In this document: piece after piece, positions 55,342 to 64,000 of the stretch | How the letters are laid out: every line of letters begins with the position of its first letter | How positions within the stretch are numbered: the stretch's first letter is position 1 | Source: Sphingobium sp. CR2-8 | GTDB lineage: Bacteria; Pseudomonadota; Alphaproteobacteria; Sphingomonadales; Sphingomonadaceae | Assembly: GCF_035818615.1 (NCBI RefSeq) | Contig: NZ_JAYKZY010000002.1 | Coordinates: 1,676,501 to 1,740,500 of the forward strand | DNA: 64,000 nt | Reading direction: 5' to 3' | Translations under genes and position numbers: made by a program | Notes under the pieces: model-generated | Seen by the model: only the letters and a program-made list of their open reading frames with translations | The model's database searches: none | What the model was told of the DNA's origin: nothing

Positions 55342-57495
55342 ATGACCGAGAAGCCGACGCTGGACCAGTGGGCCGCCGCTGCCGCCAAGGAAGTGAAGGG
55401 TAAGGATTTGACGTGGGAGACCCCGGAGGGGATCGCCGTCAAGCCGCTCTATACGGCTGACGACGTGTCCGTCGATCCGGGACTGCCGGGCTTTGCGCCG
55501 TTCACGCGCGGGGTGCGCGCGTCCATGTATGCGGGACGGCCCTGGACCATTCGCCAATATGCGGGCTTTTCCACCGCCGAGGAATCCAACGCCTTCTATC
55601 GGCGTAATCTGGCGGCGGGGCAGAAGGGCCTGAGCGTCGCCTTCGACTTGGCCACCCATCGCGGCTATGACAGCGACCATCCGCGCGTGACCGGCGACGT
55701 GGGCAAGGCGGGCGTGGCGATCGACACGATCGAGGATATGAAGATCCTGTTCGACGGGATCCCGCTCGACAAGATGTCGGTCAGCATGACCATGAACGGC
55801 GCGGTGATCCCGATCCTGGCCTTCTTCATCGTGGCGGGCGAGGAGCAGGGCGTCGACCGCAAATTGCTCGACGGGACCATACAGAACGACATCCTCAAGG
55901 AGTTCATGGTCCGCAACACCTATATCTATCCGCCCGAACCCTCGATGCGGATCATCAGCGACATTTTCGGCTATACTTCGCGCGAGATGCCCAAGTTCAA
56001 CAGCATCTCCATTTCCGGCTATCATATGCAGGAAGCGGGCGCGACGCAGGTGCAGGAATTGGCCTTCACCATCGCGGACGGCATGGAATATGTGAAATAT
56101 GGCGTGGCCAGCGGCCTCGACATCGACAAGTTCGCCGGCCGCCTGAGCTTCTTCTTCGCGATCGGCATGAACTTCTTCATGGAGATCGCCAAGCTGCGCG
56201 CGGCGCGCGTGCTGTGGCATCGGGCGATGACGACGCTGGGGGCCAAGGACGAGCGGTCCAAGATGCTGCGCACCCATTGCCAGACGTCGGGCGTGTCGCT
56301 CACCGAGCAGGACCCGTACAACAATGTCATGCGCACCACGATCGAGGCGATGGCCGCGATGCTGGGCGGCACGCAGTCTCTGCATACCAATGCGCTGGAC
56401 GAGGCGATCGCGCTGCCCACCGACTTTTCCGCCCGGATCGCGCGCAACACGCAGATCGTGATCCAGGAAGAAACCGGCATGACCAAGGTGGTCGATCCGC
56501 TGGGCGGCAGCTATTATGTCGAGGCGCTGACGCAGGAACTGGTCGATGCGGCGCAGGCGATCATCGACAAGGTGCAGGCCGATGGCGGCATGGCGAAGGC
56601 CGTGGCGGCGGGGTGGCCCAAGGCGATGATCGAGACGGCGGCGGCGGCGCGGCAGGCGCGGGTGGATCGCGGCGACGACGTGATCGTGGGCGTCAACAAA
56701 TATCGCCTGGCGACCGAGGATCTGCTCGAAACGCTGGATATCGACAATGCCAAGGTGCGCGAGGGGCAGATCGCGCGGATCAACAAGGTGAAGGCGGAGC
56801 GGGACGCGGACAGGTGCGAAGCGGCCTTGCAGGCGTTGCGCGATGGCGCGGCAGCGCCTGCCAGTATCGAGAATAATTTGCTGGCGCTCGCGGTCGAAGC
56901 CGCGCGGGCGCGCGCGACGCTGGGCGAAATCTCCTCCGCCATGGAGGATAGTTTCGATCGTTACGGAACCCAGCCTACGCCTGTGAAGGGCGTCTATGCT
57001 GCGCCCTATGCCGGCGACAGTCGGTGGCAACAGGTACTCGACGGCGTGCAGGCCGTCGAGCGGCGCCTCGGTCGGAAACCCAAATTGCTCGTCGCAAAAA
57101 TGGGACAGGATGGCCACGACCGGGGCGCCAACATTATCGCGTCGGCTTTTGGCGACCTGGGTTTCGACGTGGTGTCGGGACCGCTGTTCCAGACCCCGGA
57201 GGAAACGGTCGTACTGGCGCTCGACAGCGGGGTCGATGTAGTGGGCGCGTCTTCGCTGGCGGCGGGGCACAAGACGCTGATCCCGGAATTGATCGCGAAG
57301 CTGCGCGAGCACGGCCGCACCGACATCAAGGTGATCGCGGGCGGGGTCATTCCGCCGCAGGATTATGACTATCTTCGTGACGCAGGGGTCCAGGGGATTT
57401 ATGGGCCGGGTTCCAACGTCGTGGAGTGTGCGGCCGACGTGCTGCGCCTTCTCGGCCACAACATGCCCCCGGCGGGGCTAGAGGACGCTGCGTAA
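55342..57495 (+). CDS. scpA: Methylmalonyl-CoA mutase
   Basis: Isomerises (R)-methylmalonyl-CoA to succinyl-CoA with adenosylcobalamin. The 717-residue protein has the TIM-barrel mutase domain (about 30-560; [32 protein letters not shown]) and a C-terminal B12-binding domain with DGHDRG, where H592 is the lower cobalt ligand. This is the single large catalytic subunit; no small subunit is present. Start at 55342; its stop overlaps bioB by one base. Confidence 0.95.
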   Translation: MTEKPTLDQWAAAAAKEVKGKDLTWETPEGIAVKPLYTADDVSVDPGLPGFAPFTRGVRASMYAGRPWTIRQYAGFSTAEESNAFYRRNLAAGQKGLSVAFDLATHRGYDSDHPRVTGDVGKAGVAIDTIEDMKILFDGIPLDKMSVSMTMNGAVIPILAFFIVAGEEQGVDRKLLDGTIQNDILKEFMVRNTYIYPPEPSMRIISDIFGYTSREMPKFNSISISGYHMQEAGATQVQELAFTIADGMEYVKYGVASGLDIDKFAGRLSFFFAIGMNFFMEIAKLRAARVLWHRAMTTLGAKDERSKMLRTHCQTSGVSLTEQDPYNNVMRTTIEAMAAMLGGTQSLHTNALDEAIALPTDFSARIARNTQIVIQEETGMTKVVDPLGGSYYVEALTQELVDAAQAIIDKVQADGGMAKAVAAGWPKAMIETAAAARQARVDRGDDVIVGVNKYRLATEDLLETLDIDNAKVREGQIARINKVKAERDADRCEAALQALRDGAAAPASIENNLLALAVEAARARATLGEISSAMEDSFDRYGTQPTPVKGVYAAPYAGDSRWQQVLDGVQAVERRLGRKPKLLVAKMGQDGHDRGANIIASAFGDLGFDVVSGPLFQTPEETVVLALDSGVDVVGASSLAAGHKTLIPELIAKLREHGRTDIKVIAGGVIPPQDYDYLRDAGVQGIYGPGSNVVECAADVLRLLGHNMPPAGLEDAA

Positions 57496-58514
57496 TGACG
57501 ACCCCCTCCACCCTTTCCGCCCGCACCGACTGGACCCGCGAAGAGATCGCGGCGCTGTTCGACCTGCCGTTCAACGACCTCATGTTCGAGGCGCAGGCGA
57601 TCCATCGTGCGAATTTCCCGCGCAACGAGGTTCAGCTATCGACGCTGCTGTCGATCAAGACCGGCGGTTGCCCGGAAGATTGCGGCTATTGCAATCAGTC
57701 GGCGTCGGCGGAAAGCGGGCTGAAGGCTGAAAAGCTGATGAGCGTGCAGGCGGTGATGCAGGCGGCGGCGCAGGCAAAGGACGCAGGCTCCTCGCGCTTC
57801 TGCATGGGCGCGGCGTGGCGCAATCCCAAGGATCGCGACATGCCCGCCATCGTCCAGATGGTGCAGGGCGTGCGCCAGATGGGCATGGAAACCTGCATGA
57901 CCTTGGGGATGCTCAGCGAAGGGCAGGCCAAGACTTTGGCCGACGCGGGGCTGGATTATTATAATCACAATATCGACACTTCGCCTGAGCATTATGAGAA
58001 GGTGATTACGACGCGGACGTTCGATGATCGGCTGGAAACGCTGGAGAATGTGCGTAACTCGGGGATAAACGTGTGTTCGGGCGGCATCGTGGGCATGGGC
58101 GAGACGCGTGAGGATCGCGTCGGCTTCCTGCACGCGCTGGCGGTGCTGCCGACCCATCCGCAGAGCGTGCCGATCAACGCGCTGGTGCCGGTCAAGGGCA
58201 CGGTGCTGGGCGATATGCTGGCCGATACGCCGCTCGCGAAGATCGATGAGATCGAGTTCGTGCGGACGGTGGCCGTGGCGCGGATCGTGATGCCGCAGAG
58301 CATGGTGCGACTGTCGGCGGGGCGTGAGAGCATGTCGGATAGCTGTCAGGCTTTGTGCTTCATGGCGGGCGCGAACAGCATCTTTACCGGCGACAAGCTG
58401 CTGACCACCGCCAATGCGGGCGACAATGCGGATACGGCGCTGTTCGCGAAGTTGGGCGTCGTGCCGATGCAGGCCGAGGTGAAGGTGGCGATGGAGGCTG
58501 TGGCGGCGGAATGA
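57495..58514 (+). CDS. bioB: Biotin synthase
   Basis: Inserts sulfur into dethiobiotin. The 339-residue radical SAM enzyme has [13 protein letters not shown] (C59, C63, C66), [27 protein letters not shown] and [17 protein letters not shown] with the 2Fe-2S ligands. The start shares a base with the mutase stop (TAATG). Biotin is the cofactor of propionyl-CoA carboxylase, so its place in this operon is meaningful; other bio genes are absent here. Confidence 0.95.
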   Translation: MTTPSTLSARTDWTREEIAALFDLPFNDLMFEAQAIHRANFPRNEVQLSTLLSIKTGGCPEDCGYCNQSASAESGLKAEKLMSVQAVMQAAAQAKDAGSSRFCMGAAWRNPKDRDMPAIVQMVQGVRQMGMETCMTLGMLSEGQAKTLADAGLDYYNHNIDTSPEHYEKVITTRTFDDRLETLENVRNSGINVCSGGIVGMGETREDRVGFLHALAVLPTHPQSVPINALVPVKGTVLGDMLADTPLAKIDEIEFVRTVAVARIVMPQSMVRLSAGRESMSDSCQALCFMAGANSIFTGDKLLTTANAGDNADTALFAKLGVVPMQAEVKVAMEAVAAE

Positions 58515-58529
58515 GCTATGCGTCCATCC

Positions 58530-58618
58530 TCGTCACCCCGGGCTTGATCCGGGGTCTCGCTTCTTCTCTGGCGTTGCGCTGGAAGATAGCGGGATGCCGG
58601 ATCAATTCCGGCATGACG
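58530..58618. repeat. REP-like repeat after bioB
   Basis: CGTCACCCCGGGCTTGATCC at 58531 faces GGATCAATTCCGGCATGACG ending 58618; both arms can fold separately. Confidence 0.75.
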
Positions 58619-58638
58619 AAGGGGGGTAGGGTGAGCGC

Positions 58639-58797
58639 ATGACTGGCGGTCAAGTCATCGCTCTTTCCTGGCTGACTTTCACTGCGCTTATCCTGAGCGG
58701 CGGGTCGGCTTGGTTTGGTTGGTATGTTGCTGTGCCTGTTCTGCTCCTGTGGCTGACCGGCATCTATGTCATTCTTCGGCGGCAAACTTCTCGCTGA
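58639..58797 (+). CDS. Small membrane protein, 52 aa
   Basis: An ATG at 58639 (after GGTAGGGTGAGCGC) opens 52 codons with two hydrophobic helices: VIALSWLTFTALILSGG and VAVPVLLLWLTGIYVIL, then RRQTSR, a positive end that suggests both ends are cytoplasmic. No family recognised. It is between bioB and pccA, flanked by two repeats. Small size makes it uncertain, but the pattern is not that of random sequence. Confidence 0.55.
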   Translation: MTGGQVIALSWLTFTALILSGGSAWFGWYVAVPVLLLWLTGIYVILRRQTSR

Positions 58798-58806
58798 CAC
58801 ATAAAA

Positions 58807-58891
58807 CCCCCGTTCGCCCTGAGCTTGTCGAAGGGCCACTCTTCTTTTCGAGAAGATGGACGGGGCTTCGACAGGCTCAGCCCGAACGGGG
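58807..58891. repeat. Dispersed repeat, paired arms, before pccA
   Basis: Arm CCCCGTTCGCCCTGAGCTTG from 58807 and opposing arm ending CCCGAACGGGG at 58891; the outer 8 bases pair perfectly. Confidence 0.85.
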
Positions 58892-58928
58892 TGAGAGATA
58901 ATGGAATAGGACTGGGACAGGGAATAAT

Positions 58929-60929
58929 ATGGCAATCACCAAGATCCTGATCGCGAACCGTGGTGAGATTGCGTGTCGTGTCATGCGCACCGCCAAGAAG
59001 ATGGGCATCAAGACCGTCGCGGTTTATTCCGATGCCGATGCCCGCGCGCCCCATGTGCTGATGGCCGATGAAGCCGTGCATATCGGCCCGTCGCCCGCGG
59101 CCCAATCCTATCTGATCGCGGACAAGATCATCGCGGCGTGCAAGCAGACCGGCGCGGACGCGGTGCATCCGGGCTATGGCTTCCTGTCGGAGCGGGAGAG
59201 TTTCCGCAACGCGCTGGACGCAGAGGGCATCATCTTCGTCGGGCCGCCCGCCAATGCGATTGCCGCCATGGGCGACAAGATCGAGTCCAAGAAGCTGGCG
59301 CTGGAAGCGGGCGTGAATGTCGTGCCGGGTTTCGTCGGCGTGATCGACGATACCGAACATGCCGTGCGCATCTCCAACGAGATCGGCTATCCGGTCATGA
59401 TGAAGGCGTCCGCGGGTGGCGGCGGCAAGGGGATGCGCCTTGCTTATAGCGAGCAGGATGTCCGCGAAGGCTTTGAGGCGACCAAGCGCGAGGGGCTGAA
59501 CAGCTTCGGCGACGATCGCGTCTTCATCGAGAAGTTCATTGAAAGCCCGCGCCATATCGAAATTCAGGTGCTGGGCGACCAGCATGGCAATATCGTATAC
59601 CTTAACGAACGCGAATGTTCGATCCAGCGTCGGCACCAGAAGGTGGTCGAGGAAGCGCCGTCGCCCTTCGTGTCGCCGGAGATGCGCAAGAAGATGGGCG
59701 AACAGTGCGTCGCACTGGCCCGCGCGGTCGGCTATTTCAGCGCCGGGACGGTCGAGCTGATCGTCAGCGGCGAGGACAAGACCGGGGACGGCTTCTACTT
59801 CCTGGAGATGAACACCCGGTTGCAGGTCGAGCATCCTGTCACCGAGGAAATCACGGGCGTCGACCTGGTCGAGCAGATGATCCGGGTCGCCAATGGCGAA
59901 AAGCTGTCATTCACCCAGGATGACGTCAAGATCAACGGCTGGGCGATCGAGAACCGCGTCTATGCCGAAGACCCCTATCGCGGCTTCCTGCCGTCCACCG
60001 GCCGCCTGATCCGTTACAATCCGCCCGAGACGGGGACGGACGAGAGCGGCGCGCTGATCCGCGTCGATGACGGCGTGGAGGAGGGCGGCGAAGTCTCCAT
60101 GTTCTATGACCCCATGATCGCCAAGCTGATTACCTGGGCGCCGACCCGGCTGGAGGCGATCGACAAGCAGATCGAGGCGCTCGACCGGTTCGAGATTGAA
60201 GGGCCGGGCCACAATATCGATTTCGTGTCGGCGCTGATGCAGCATGCGCGGTTCCGCTCGGGGAATATCACGACAGGTTTCATCGCGGAGGAATATCCCG
60301 ACGGGTTCCAGGGGGCGCCCGCGTCGCCGGAGTTGCTCAAGCGGCTGTCGGCGATCGGTGCTTTCGCCGCGATGGCGCAGGCGGATCGCGCGCGGCGGAT
60401 CGAGGGGCAGTTGGGCAAGCGCCTCGCCCCGCCGACCGGCTGGCAGGTGAAGATCGGGGATGCGATCCATGCGGTCGCGATCGACGGCGACGACGTGACG
60501 GTGGATGGAGAAGCGATCGACCTGGCGCTGGAATATACGCCGGGCGACCGGTTGATCGAGGCGGAGTTCGGCGAGGAGGCTCTGGCGGTGCGGATCGCGC
60601 CGGTGCGATCGGGCTTCGTGCTGACGGCGCATGGGGCGAGCCATAAGCTGCGCATCCTGCCCGCCCATGCGGCGGTCCATGCCAGCCATATGATCGAAAA
60701 GATCCCGCCGGACCTGTCGCGCTTCCTGATCTGTCCGATGCCCGGCCTGCTGGTCGCGCTGCATGTTGGCGCGGGCGACAAGGTGGAGGCCGGGCAGCCG
60801 CTCGCCGTGATCGAGGCGATGAAGATGGAGAATATCCTGCGCGCGCAAAAGGCGGGTACGGTCAAGAGCGTGTCGGCGGCGCAGGGCGAAAGCCTGGCGG
60901 TCGACGCGGTGATATTGGAGATGGAGTGA
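58929..60929 (+). CDS. pccA: Propionyl/acetyl-CoA carboxylase alpha subunit (biotin carboxylase plus carrier)
   Basis: Carboxylates its own biotin with ATP and bicarbonate. The 666-residue protein has an ATP-grasp biotin carboxylase (about 1-445; KASAGGGGKGMRL, HIEIQVLGDQHGN, FLEMNTRLQVEHP), a linking BT domain and a C-terminal biotinyl domain with the biotin lysine K632 in EAMKME. It pairs with PccB; acetyl-CoA or methylcrotonyl-CoA as substrates are less likely given the neighbours. Confidence 0.94.
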   Translation: MAITKILIANRGEIACRVMRTAKKMGIKTVAVYSDADARAPHVLMADEAVHIGPSPAAQSYLIADKIIAACKQTGADAVHPGYGFLSERESFRNALDAEGIIFVGPPANAIAAMGDKIESKKLALEAGVNVVPGFVGVIDDTEHAVRISNEIGYPVMMKASAGGGGKGMRLAYSEQDVREGFEATKREGLNSFGDDRVFIEKFIESPRHIEIQVLGDQHGNIVYLNERECSIQRRHQKVVEEAPSPFVSPEMRKKMGEQCVALARAVGYFSAGTVELIVSGEDKTGDGFYFLEMNTRLQVEHPVTEEITGVDLVEQMIRVANGEKLSFTQDDVKINGWAIENRVYAEDPYRGFLPSTGRLIRYNPPETGTDESGALIRVDDGVEEGGEVSMFYDPMIAKLITWAPTRLEAIDKQIEALDRFEIEGPGHNIDFVSALMQHARFRSGNITTGFIAEEYPDGFQGAPASPELLKRLSAIGAFAAMAQADRARRIEGQLGKRLAPPTGWQVKIGDAIHAVAIDGDDVTVDGEAIDLALEYTPGDRLIEAEFGEEALAVRIAPVRSGFVLTAHGASHKLRILPAHAAVHASHMIEKIPPDLSRFLICPMPGLLVALHVGAGDKVEAGQPLAVIEAMKMENILRAQKAGTVKSVSAAQGESLAVDAVILEME

Positions 60930-60987
60930 TAGCCATGTTCGCGGCGCACTTGTGGAAAGGCGATCCTTTTTCGTAGAGAAGAAGGGG

Positions 60988-61011
60988 CTTCGACAGGCTC
61001 AGCCCGAACGG
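60988..61011. repeat. Dispersed repeat, single arm, before the tRNA-binding gene
   Basis: CTTCGACAGGCTCAGCCCGAACGG. The last G joins AGG to make the GGAGG ribosome-binding site of the next gene. Confidence 0.8.
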
Positions 61012-61018
61012 AGGTTTC

Positions 61019-61390
61019 GTGCATCTCGATCATGACCCCAGTACCTCTGCCGCAGACGCGATCGGCTTTGACGATTTCCTGAAGGTGGACATTCGTGTCG
61101 GCACCATCCTTTCGGCGGAGCGTTATCCGGAGGCGCGCAAGCCCGCTTACAAGCTATTGATCGATTTCGGGCCTGCGATCGGGCAGAAGCGGTCCAGTGC
61201 GCAGATCACCGAAAATTATGCGGTGGGGGCGCTGACGGGGCGGCAGGTCGCCGCCGTTGTGAATTTTCCGCCGCGCCAGATCGGCAAGTTCATGTCGGAG
61301 GTGTTGACGCTGGGCTTTGCCGACGCGGCGGGCGCGGTGACGCTGTTTGCCCCGTACAAGGTAGTGCCCAATGGCGCGCGACTGTTTTGA
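61019..61390 (+). CDS. csaA: tRNA-binding domain protein, CsaA-like
   Basis: A 123-residue OB-fold protein of the CsaA/EMAP-II type: DFLKVDIRVGTILSAERYPEARKPAYKL is the characteristic start and GFADAAGAVTLFAP the end. CsaA binds tRNA and has been called an export chaperone in Bacillus. The start is GTG at 61019, 5 bases after a GGAGG at the edge of a repeat. Confidence 0.88.
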   Translation: MHLDHDPSTSAADAIGFDDFLKVDIRVGTILSAERYPEARKPAYKLLIDFGPAIGQKRSSAQITENYAVGALTGRQVAAVVNFPPRQIGKFMSEVLTLGFADAAGAVTLFAPYKVVPNGARLF

Positions 61391-61447
61391 TCTTTGCGGG
61401 CGTCCCGTTGCGAATGATGCCTTCCCGACGTTCGGCGCGTTGAACTG

Positions 61448-61597
61448 ATGCCGCGTGGTGTCGCCAAGCGCGATCTGCCCAGCAAGACCTGCCCGGTCTG
61501 CCAGCGCCCCTTCGCCTGGCGCAAGAAATGGGAGCGGGACTGGGAGAATGTGATCTATTGTTCCGACCGATGCCGGAGCGCAGCGCGCAAAGGATGA
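61448..61597 (+). CDS. DUF2256 zinc-ribbon protein, 49 aa
   Basis: [10 protein letters not shown], then [18 protein letters not shown] and IYCSDRCR: two C-x2-C or C-x3-C pairs and the WRKKWxRxW core that define DUF2256. Function unknown. It starts 57 bases after csaA and ends at a strong terminator. Confidence 0.85.
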   Translation: MPRGVAKRDLPSKTCPVCQRPFAWRKKWERDWENVIYCSDRCRSAARKG

Positions 61598-61603
61598 CAG
61601 GCA

Positions 61604-61640
61604 AAAGGCCGCCGCTCCGTTGGGAGCGACGGCCTTTTTT
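61604..61640. terminator. Intrinsic terminator between DUF2256 gene and phaA
   Basis: A 13-base-pair stem with one mismatch (about 61605-61617 with 61622-61634) followed by TTTTTT on the plus strand; on the other strand four T follow. It serves convergent genes. Confidence 0.8.
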
Positions 61641-61654
61641 CGGTTAGCGCGCGA

Positions 61655-62827
61655 TCAGCGTTCGATGCACATGGCGACGCCCATGCCGCCGCCGATGCAC
61701 AAGGTGGCGAGGCCTTTCTTCGCGTCGCGCTTGGCCATTTCGTACAGCAGAGTGGTCAGCACGCGCGCGCCCGATGCGCCGATCGGATGGCCGATGGCGA
61801 TCGCGCCGCCGTTGACGTTCAGCTTTTCGGGATCGAGGCCCAGTTCCTGGCCGACCGTCAACGCCTGCGCGGCGAAGGCTTCGTTCGCTTCGATCAGGTC
61901 GAGGTCGGCGACCGACCAGCCGGCCTTTGCCAGCGCCTTGCGGCTGGCCGGAACTGGGCCGATGCCCATGACCGACGGATCGACGCCGCAGGTCGCGAAG
62001 CCGGCGATACGGCCCAGGATGGTCGCGCCGCGCTTGGCGGCGGCATCGGCCGTCATCAGCACCAGCGCGGCGGCGCCGTCGTTGAGGCCGCTGGCGTTGG
62101 CGGCAGTCACGGTGCCGTCCTTCTTGAAGGCGGGCTTCAATTTTTCCATCGCTTCGATGGTAGCGCCAGCGCGGATATGTTCGTCAGTGTCGACGATCGT
62201 GTCGCCCTTGCGCCCCTTGACCGTGACAGGCACGATTTCGTCGGCAAAGCGGCCCGATGCGCGCGCGGCTTCGGCCTTGTTCTGGCTGGCGACGGCGAAG
62301 ATATCCTGCGCTTCGCGCGTGATCTGGTACTTCTCCGCCAGATTTTCGGCGGTGATGCCCATATGATAATTGTTGAAGGCGTCGGTCAGACCGTCATGGA
62401 TCATCGTGTCGATCAGGCTGACGCTACCCATCTTGCTGCCAGCGCGCAGATATTGGGCGTGGGGGGCGAGCGACATGCTTTCCTGGCCGCCCGCGACCAT
62501 GATGCTGGCGTCACCGGCGCGGATCGCCTGCGCCGCGAGCGCGACGGCGCGCAGGCCCGAACCGCAGAGCTGGTTGAGGCCGATGGCGGTGCGTTCGACC
62601 GGGATGCCGGCGTTGACGGCGGCCTGACGCGCGGGGTTCTGCCCCTGGCCTGCGGTGAGCACCTGGCCCAGGATCACTTCGTCCACTTCATCCGGGGCGA
62701 CGCCGGCCTGCGCGAGCGCGGCGATGATCGCCTGGCGGCCCAGTTCATGCGCGGGAGTCGATCCAAAGGCGCCCATGAAGCTGCCGACGGCGGTGCGCTT
62801 TGCGGCTGTAATGACGATGTCTGACAA
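61655..62827 (-). CDS. phaA: Acetyl-CoA C-acetyltransferase (beta-ketothiolase)
   Basis: Condenses two acetyl-CoA to acetoacetyl-CoA, or runs in reverse in degradation. From the TTG at 62827 (behind GAGGA) the 390-residue protein begins [19 protein letters not shown], as PhaA proteins do. C88 in [12 protein letters not shown] is the nucleophile; [12 protein letters not shown] and [11 protein letters not shown] carry the other catalytic residues. An ATG at 62869 would add 14 atypical residues. The phaC-like gene just upstream suggests a polyhydroxyalkanoate role. Confidence 0.93.
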   Translation of the reverse strand: MSDIVITAAKRTAVGSFMGAFGSTPAHELGRQAIIAALAQAGVAPDEVDEVILGQVLTAGQGQNPARQAAVNAGIPVERTAIGLNQLCGSGLRAVALAAQAIRAGDASIMVAGGQESMSLAPHAQYLRAGSKMGSVSLIDTMIHDGLTDAFNNYHMGITAENLAEKYQITREAQDIFAVASQNKAEAARASGRFADEIVPVTVKGRKGDTIVDTDEHIRAGATIEAMEKLKPAFKKDGTVTAANASGLNDGAAALVLMTADAAAKRGATILGRIAGFATCGVDPSVMGIGPVPASRKALAKAGWSVADLDLIEANEAFAAQALTVGQELGLDPEKLNVNGGAIAIGHPIGASGARVLTTLLYEMAKRDAKKGLATLCIGGGMGVAMCIER

Positions 62828-62875
62828 AGGCGTGATCCTCGATTCCAGTGGTTGTTTTCGCAGGCGCACATAACA

Positions 62876-63976
62876 TCAACCGCCGTGGGTGGAAAGCCAA
62901 AGGGACAAGGGTTCCCACAGCATAGAGCGGGCGCGGCCGCCCACGACCATGCCGACATGACCGAGCGAAAGGCTGCGTTCTTCGCGCAAGCGGGGGCCGG
63001 CGGCGGCAGGGACGATGCGGTCGCTGGACGACACGAAGGAGAGCGTCGGGCAGTCGAGCGCGGAGGGATCGACACGCCGTCCGTCGATGCGCCATCGGCC
63101 CGCCCCGCTGATATTGGCGGCATAGAAATCGTCGAACAGGTCGCGTCCGGCCGCATAGGTGAGCGGCGCGCCGCCATTGGCCCAATCCTCTACCGCCAGA
63201 AACGCGCGTTCGGCGTCCGACCCCGACGGAGCGTCGGCGAAGGCGGCATATTTGGCGATGGTGCGGGCGGGGTCCATAGCCCAGAAGCCCGATTGCAACA
63301 CCTCCATCGGGACGTAGCCGATCCGCTCGCACATCGCCTTCGCCCCCCGCCAAAGCCCCGCGATCCTGTCTCGGTCGGCAGCGGAAAAAGCGTCGAACCG
63401 CCAGGGGGCGGCGATGGTGGCGACGGCCGGAAAGTCGCGCAGCATCGCTGCACCCAGTGCCAGCGTCCCGCCCAGGCAATAGCCGACCAGGATCGGGGGG
63501 CGGGGAAGGGCGGCGATCAGCGGCAACAGTCTTTGCGTGACATGGCCGTCGAGGCCCAGCGCTGCGTCCTGCGGTGTCGGCGTGCCCCAGTCGACCAGAT
63601 AGGCGTCATGGCCTGCTGCAGCCATGTGGCGCAGCAAAGATCGGCTTTCGGACAGGTCCAGAACCTGCGGCGGATTGATGAGAGAGGGGATGAAAACGAC
63701 AGGAAAACGGTCGTTTTTCGTGCCATTTACTGCGCGATGTTGCAGCAAACGGGCGGCCCCTTCGCGCGCTACGCACGGCGCTTGCGGCGGGGCAGGCGGA
63801 CGTATGGCGTCTTGATATCTGCGCAGACCCAAGAAGGCGCGCTGCCGAAGATCCGGATCGGCCTCCGTTTCGCGCCATAAAATATTGAGGAAAAGGGGTA
63901 AAGGCCGCGGTCCATGTTGCGGTGCGACATTGCTCTGTGCTAATGCAACATGATCAGGTGTGGGAGAGGAATCCAT
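62876..63976 (-). CDS. PhaC-like alpha/beta hydrolase (polyhydroxyalkanoate synthase family)
   Basis: A protein of about 366 residues with the PHA-synthase nucleophile box GYCLGGT, where cysteine replaces the lipase serine, the aspartate in SSSDRIVPAAA and the histidine in LGHVGMVVGG. It is much shorter than class I PhaC (near 590 residues), like the class III catalytic size, but no PhaE is seen. It may polymerise or hydrolyse hydroxyalkanoates. The start is unsure: ATG 63976 shares CCATGG with the divergent gene's start. Confidence 0.72.
   Translation of the reverse strand: MDSSPTPDHVALAQSNVAPQHGPRPLPLFLNILWRETEADPDLRQRAFLGLRRYQDAIRPPAPPQAPCVAREGAARLLQHRAVNGTKNDRFPVVFIPSLINPPQVLDLSESRSLLRHMAAAGHDAYLVDWGTPTPQDAALGLDGHVTQRLLPLIAALPRPPILVGYCLGGTLALGAAMLRDFPAVATIAAPWRFDAFSAADRDRIAGLWRGAKAMCERIGYVPMEVLQSGFWAMDPARTIAKYAAFADAPSGSDAERAFLAVEDWANGGAPLTYAAGRDLFDDFYAANISGAGRWRIDGRRVDPSALDCPTLSFVSSSDRIVPAAAGPRLREERSLSLGHVGMVVGGRARSMLWEPLSLWLSTHGG
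63917..63954. promoter_or_regulatory. Inverted repeat in the phaC-like divergent region
   Basis: ATGTTGC near 63917 pairs with GCAACAT near 63954, with TGCGGTGCG and TTGCTCTGTGC between. GC/TGCA-rich palindromes are typical of PhaR-type regulators. It overlaps the 5' end of the minus-strand frame, which favours a later start for that gene. Confidence 0.3.
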
Positions 63977-64000
63977 GGCCAAGTCCAAGACCGTCAATGA
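63975..64000 (+). CDS. Start of an unidentified gene (truncated by window edge)
   Basis: ATGGCCAAGTCC begins at 63975, 5 bases after GAGAGGAA, and reads MAKSKTVN before the window ends. Its place opposite a phaC-like gene suggests a phasin or PhaR, but eight residues cannot prove it. Confidence 0.45.

Noticed and set aside
55273..57459. 728-codon minus-strand frame opposite the mutase
   Set aside because: Antisense shadow; histidine/arginine-rich composition and no motif, while the plus strand has a complete mutase.
31595..61011. Repeats as a CRISPR array
   Set aside because: Copies are kilobases apart, of varied length and orientation, with no regular spacers or cas genes.
1..64000. tRNA or rRNA genes
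   Set aside because: No sequence with a T-loop GGTTCGAAtCC in a cloverleaf context or rRNA signature was noticed by eye.

Overview
The window looks like a chromosomal segment of a sphingomonad (Alphaproteobacteria, Sphingomonadales). This rests on high GC with GC-rich third codon positions, the style of the proteins (5-aminolevulinate synthase HemA, DnaE1, an ETF-ubiquinone oxidoreductase, a ScfR-type regulator beside pccB) and dispersed palindromes of the type GTTCGxxCTGAGCxTGTCGAAG. A route to spermidine (ornithine decarboxylase, carboxyspermidine dehydrogenase and decarboxylase) rather than a homospermidine synthase fits the spermidine-containing genera (Sphingobium, Novosphingobium, Sphingopyxis) better than Sphingomonas sensu stricto; that placement is inference.

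Layout. 1-2.8 kb: end of a cytochrome c maturation operon (ccmF-ccmG-ccmH-ccmI). 2.9-4.8 kb: potassium transporter kup. 4.9-5.6 kb: small heat-shock gene with an apparent RpoH promoter and ROSE-type RNA thermometer, then a candidate small RNA. 6-9.7 kb: lolC-lolD (lipoprotein release) facing a diguanylate cyclase. 9.9-13.4 kb: dnaE. 13.5-17.6 kb (minus): a tight operon of UDG-like protein, lytic transglycosylase, moaB and radical SAM protein. 17.7-25.6 kb (plus): ETF-QO, then a chain of overlapping genes: TPR protein, ispE, N-formylglutamate amidohydrolase, lipoprotein, nnr, RNA methyltransferase. 25.6-29.5 kb (minus): spermidine synthesis. 29.6-32.7 kb (minus): GFA protein, ATP-dependent DNA ligase and its associated exonuclease. 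32.7-34.7 kb: btaA-btaB for betaine lipid, behind a three-repeat Pho-box-like element. 34.9-37.1 kb (minus): hemA and murI. 37.3-42.3 kb (plus): plsY, dprA, a membrane protein and topA. 42.4-45.2 kb (minus): lepB-rnc-era with a GIY-YIG gene and repeats wedged between rnc and era. 45.4-51.5 kb: pgi, gor, a 2OG-Fe dioxygenase, SDR and LysR pair, and a decayed ParD/ParE pair. 51.6-61 kb: the propionyl-CoA to succinyl-CoA pathway (ScfR regulator, pccB, mce, mutase, bioB, pccA). 61-64 kb: small genes and a PHA-type pair (phaA, phaC-like).

Two housekeeping genes, topA and pgi, are each interrupted by an apparent loss of one base in a homopolymer (C6 and G5). The shared pattern suggests homopolymer miscalls rather than gene death, although the topA site is also a textbook -1 slippery heptamer.

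Most of the window is housekeeping. The points most worth checking are the hsp20 leader with the neighbouring RNA, the Pho-box-like element before btaAB, the terminator-like hairpin and short upstream ORF before the ornithine decarboxylase, the TTTGC/GCAAA operators between the ScfR regulator and pccB, and the repeats that abut several start codons and flank the GIY-YIG gene.
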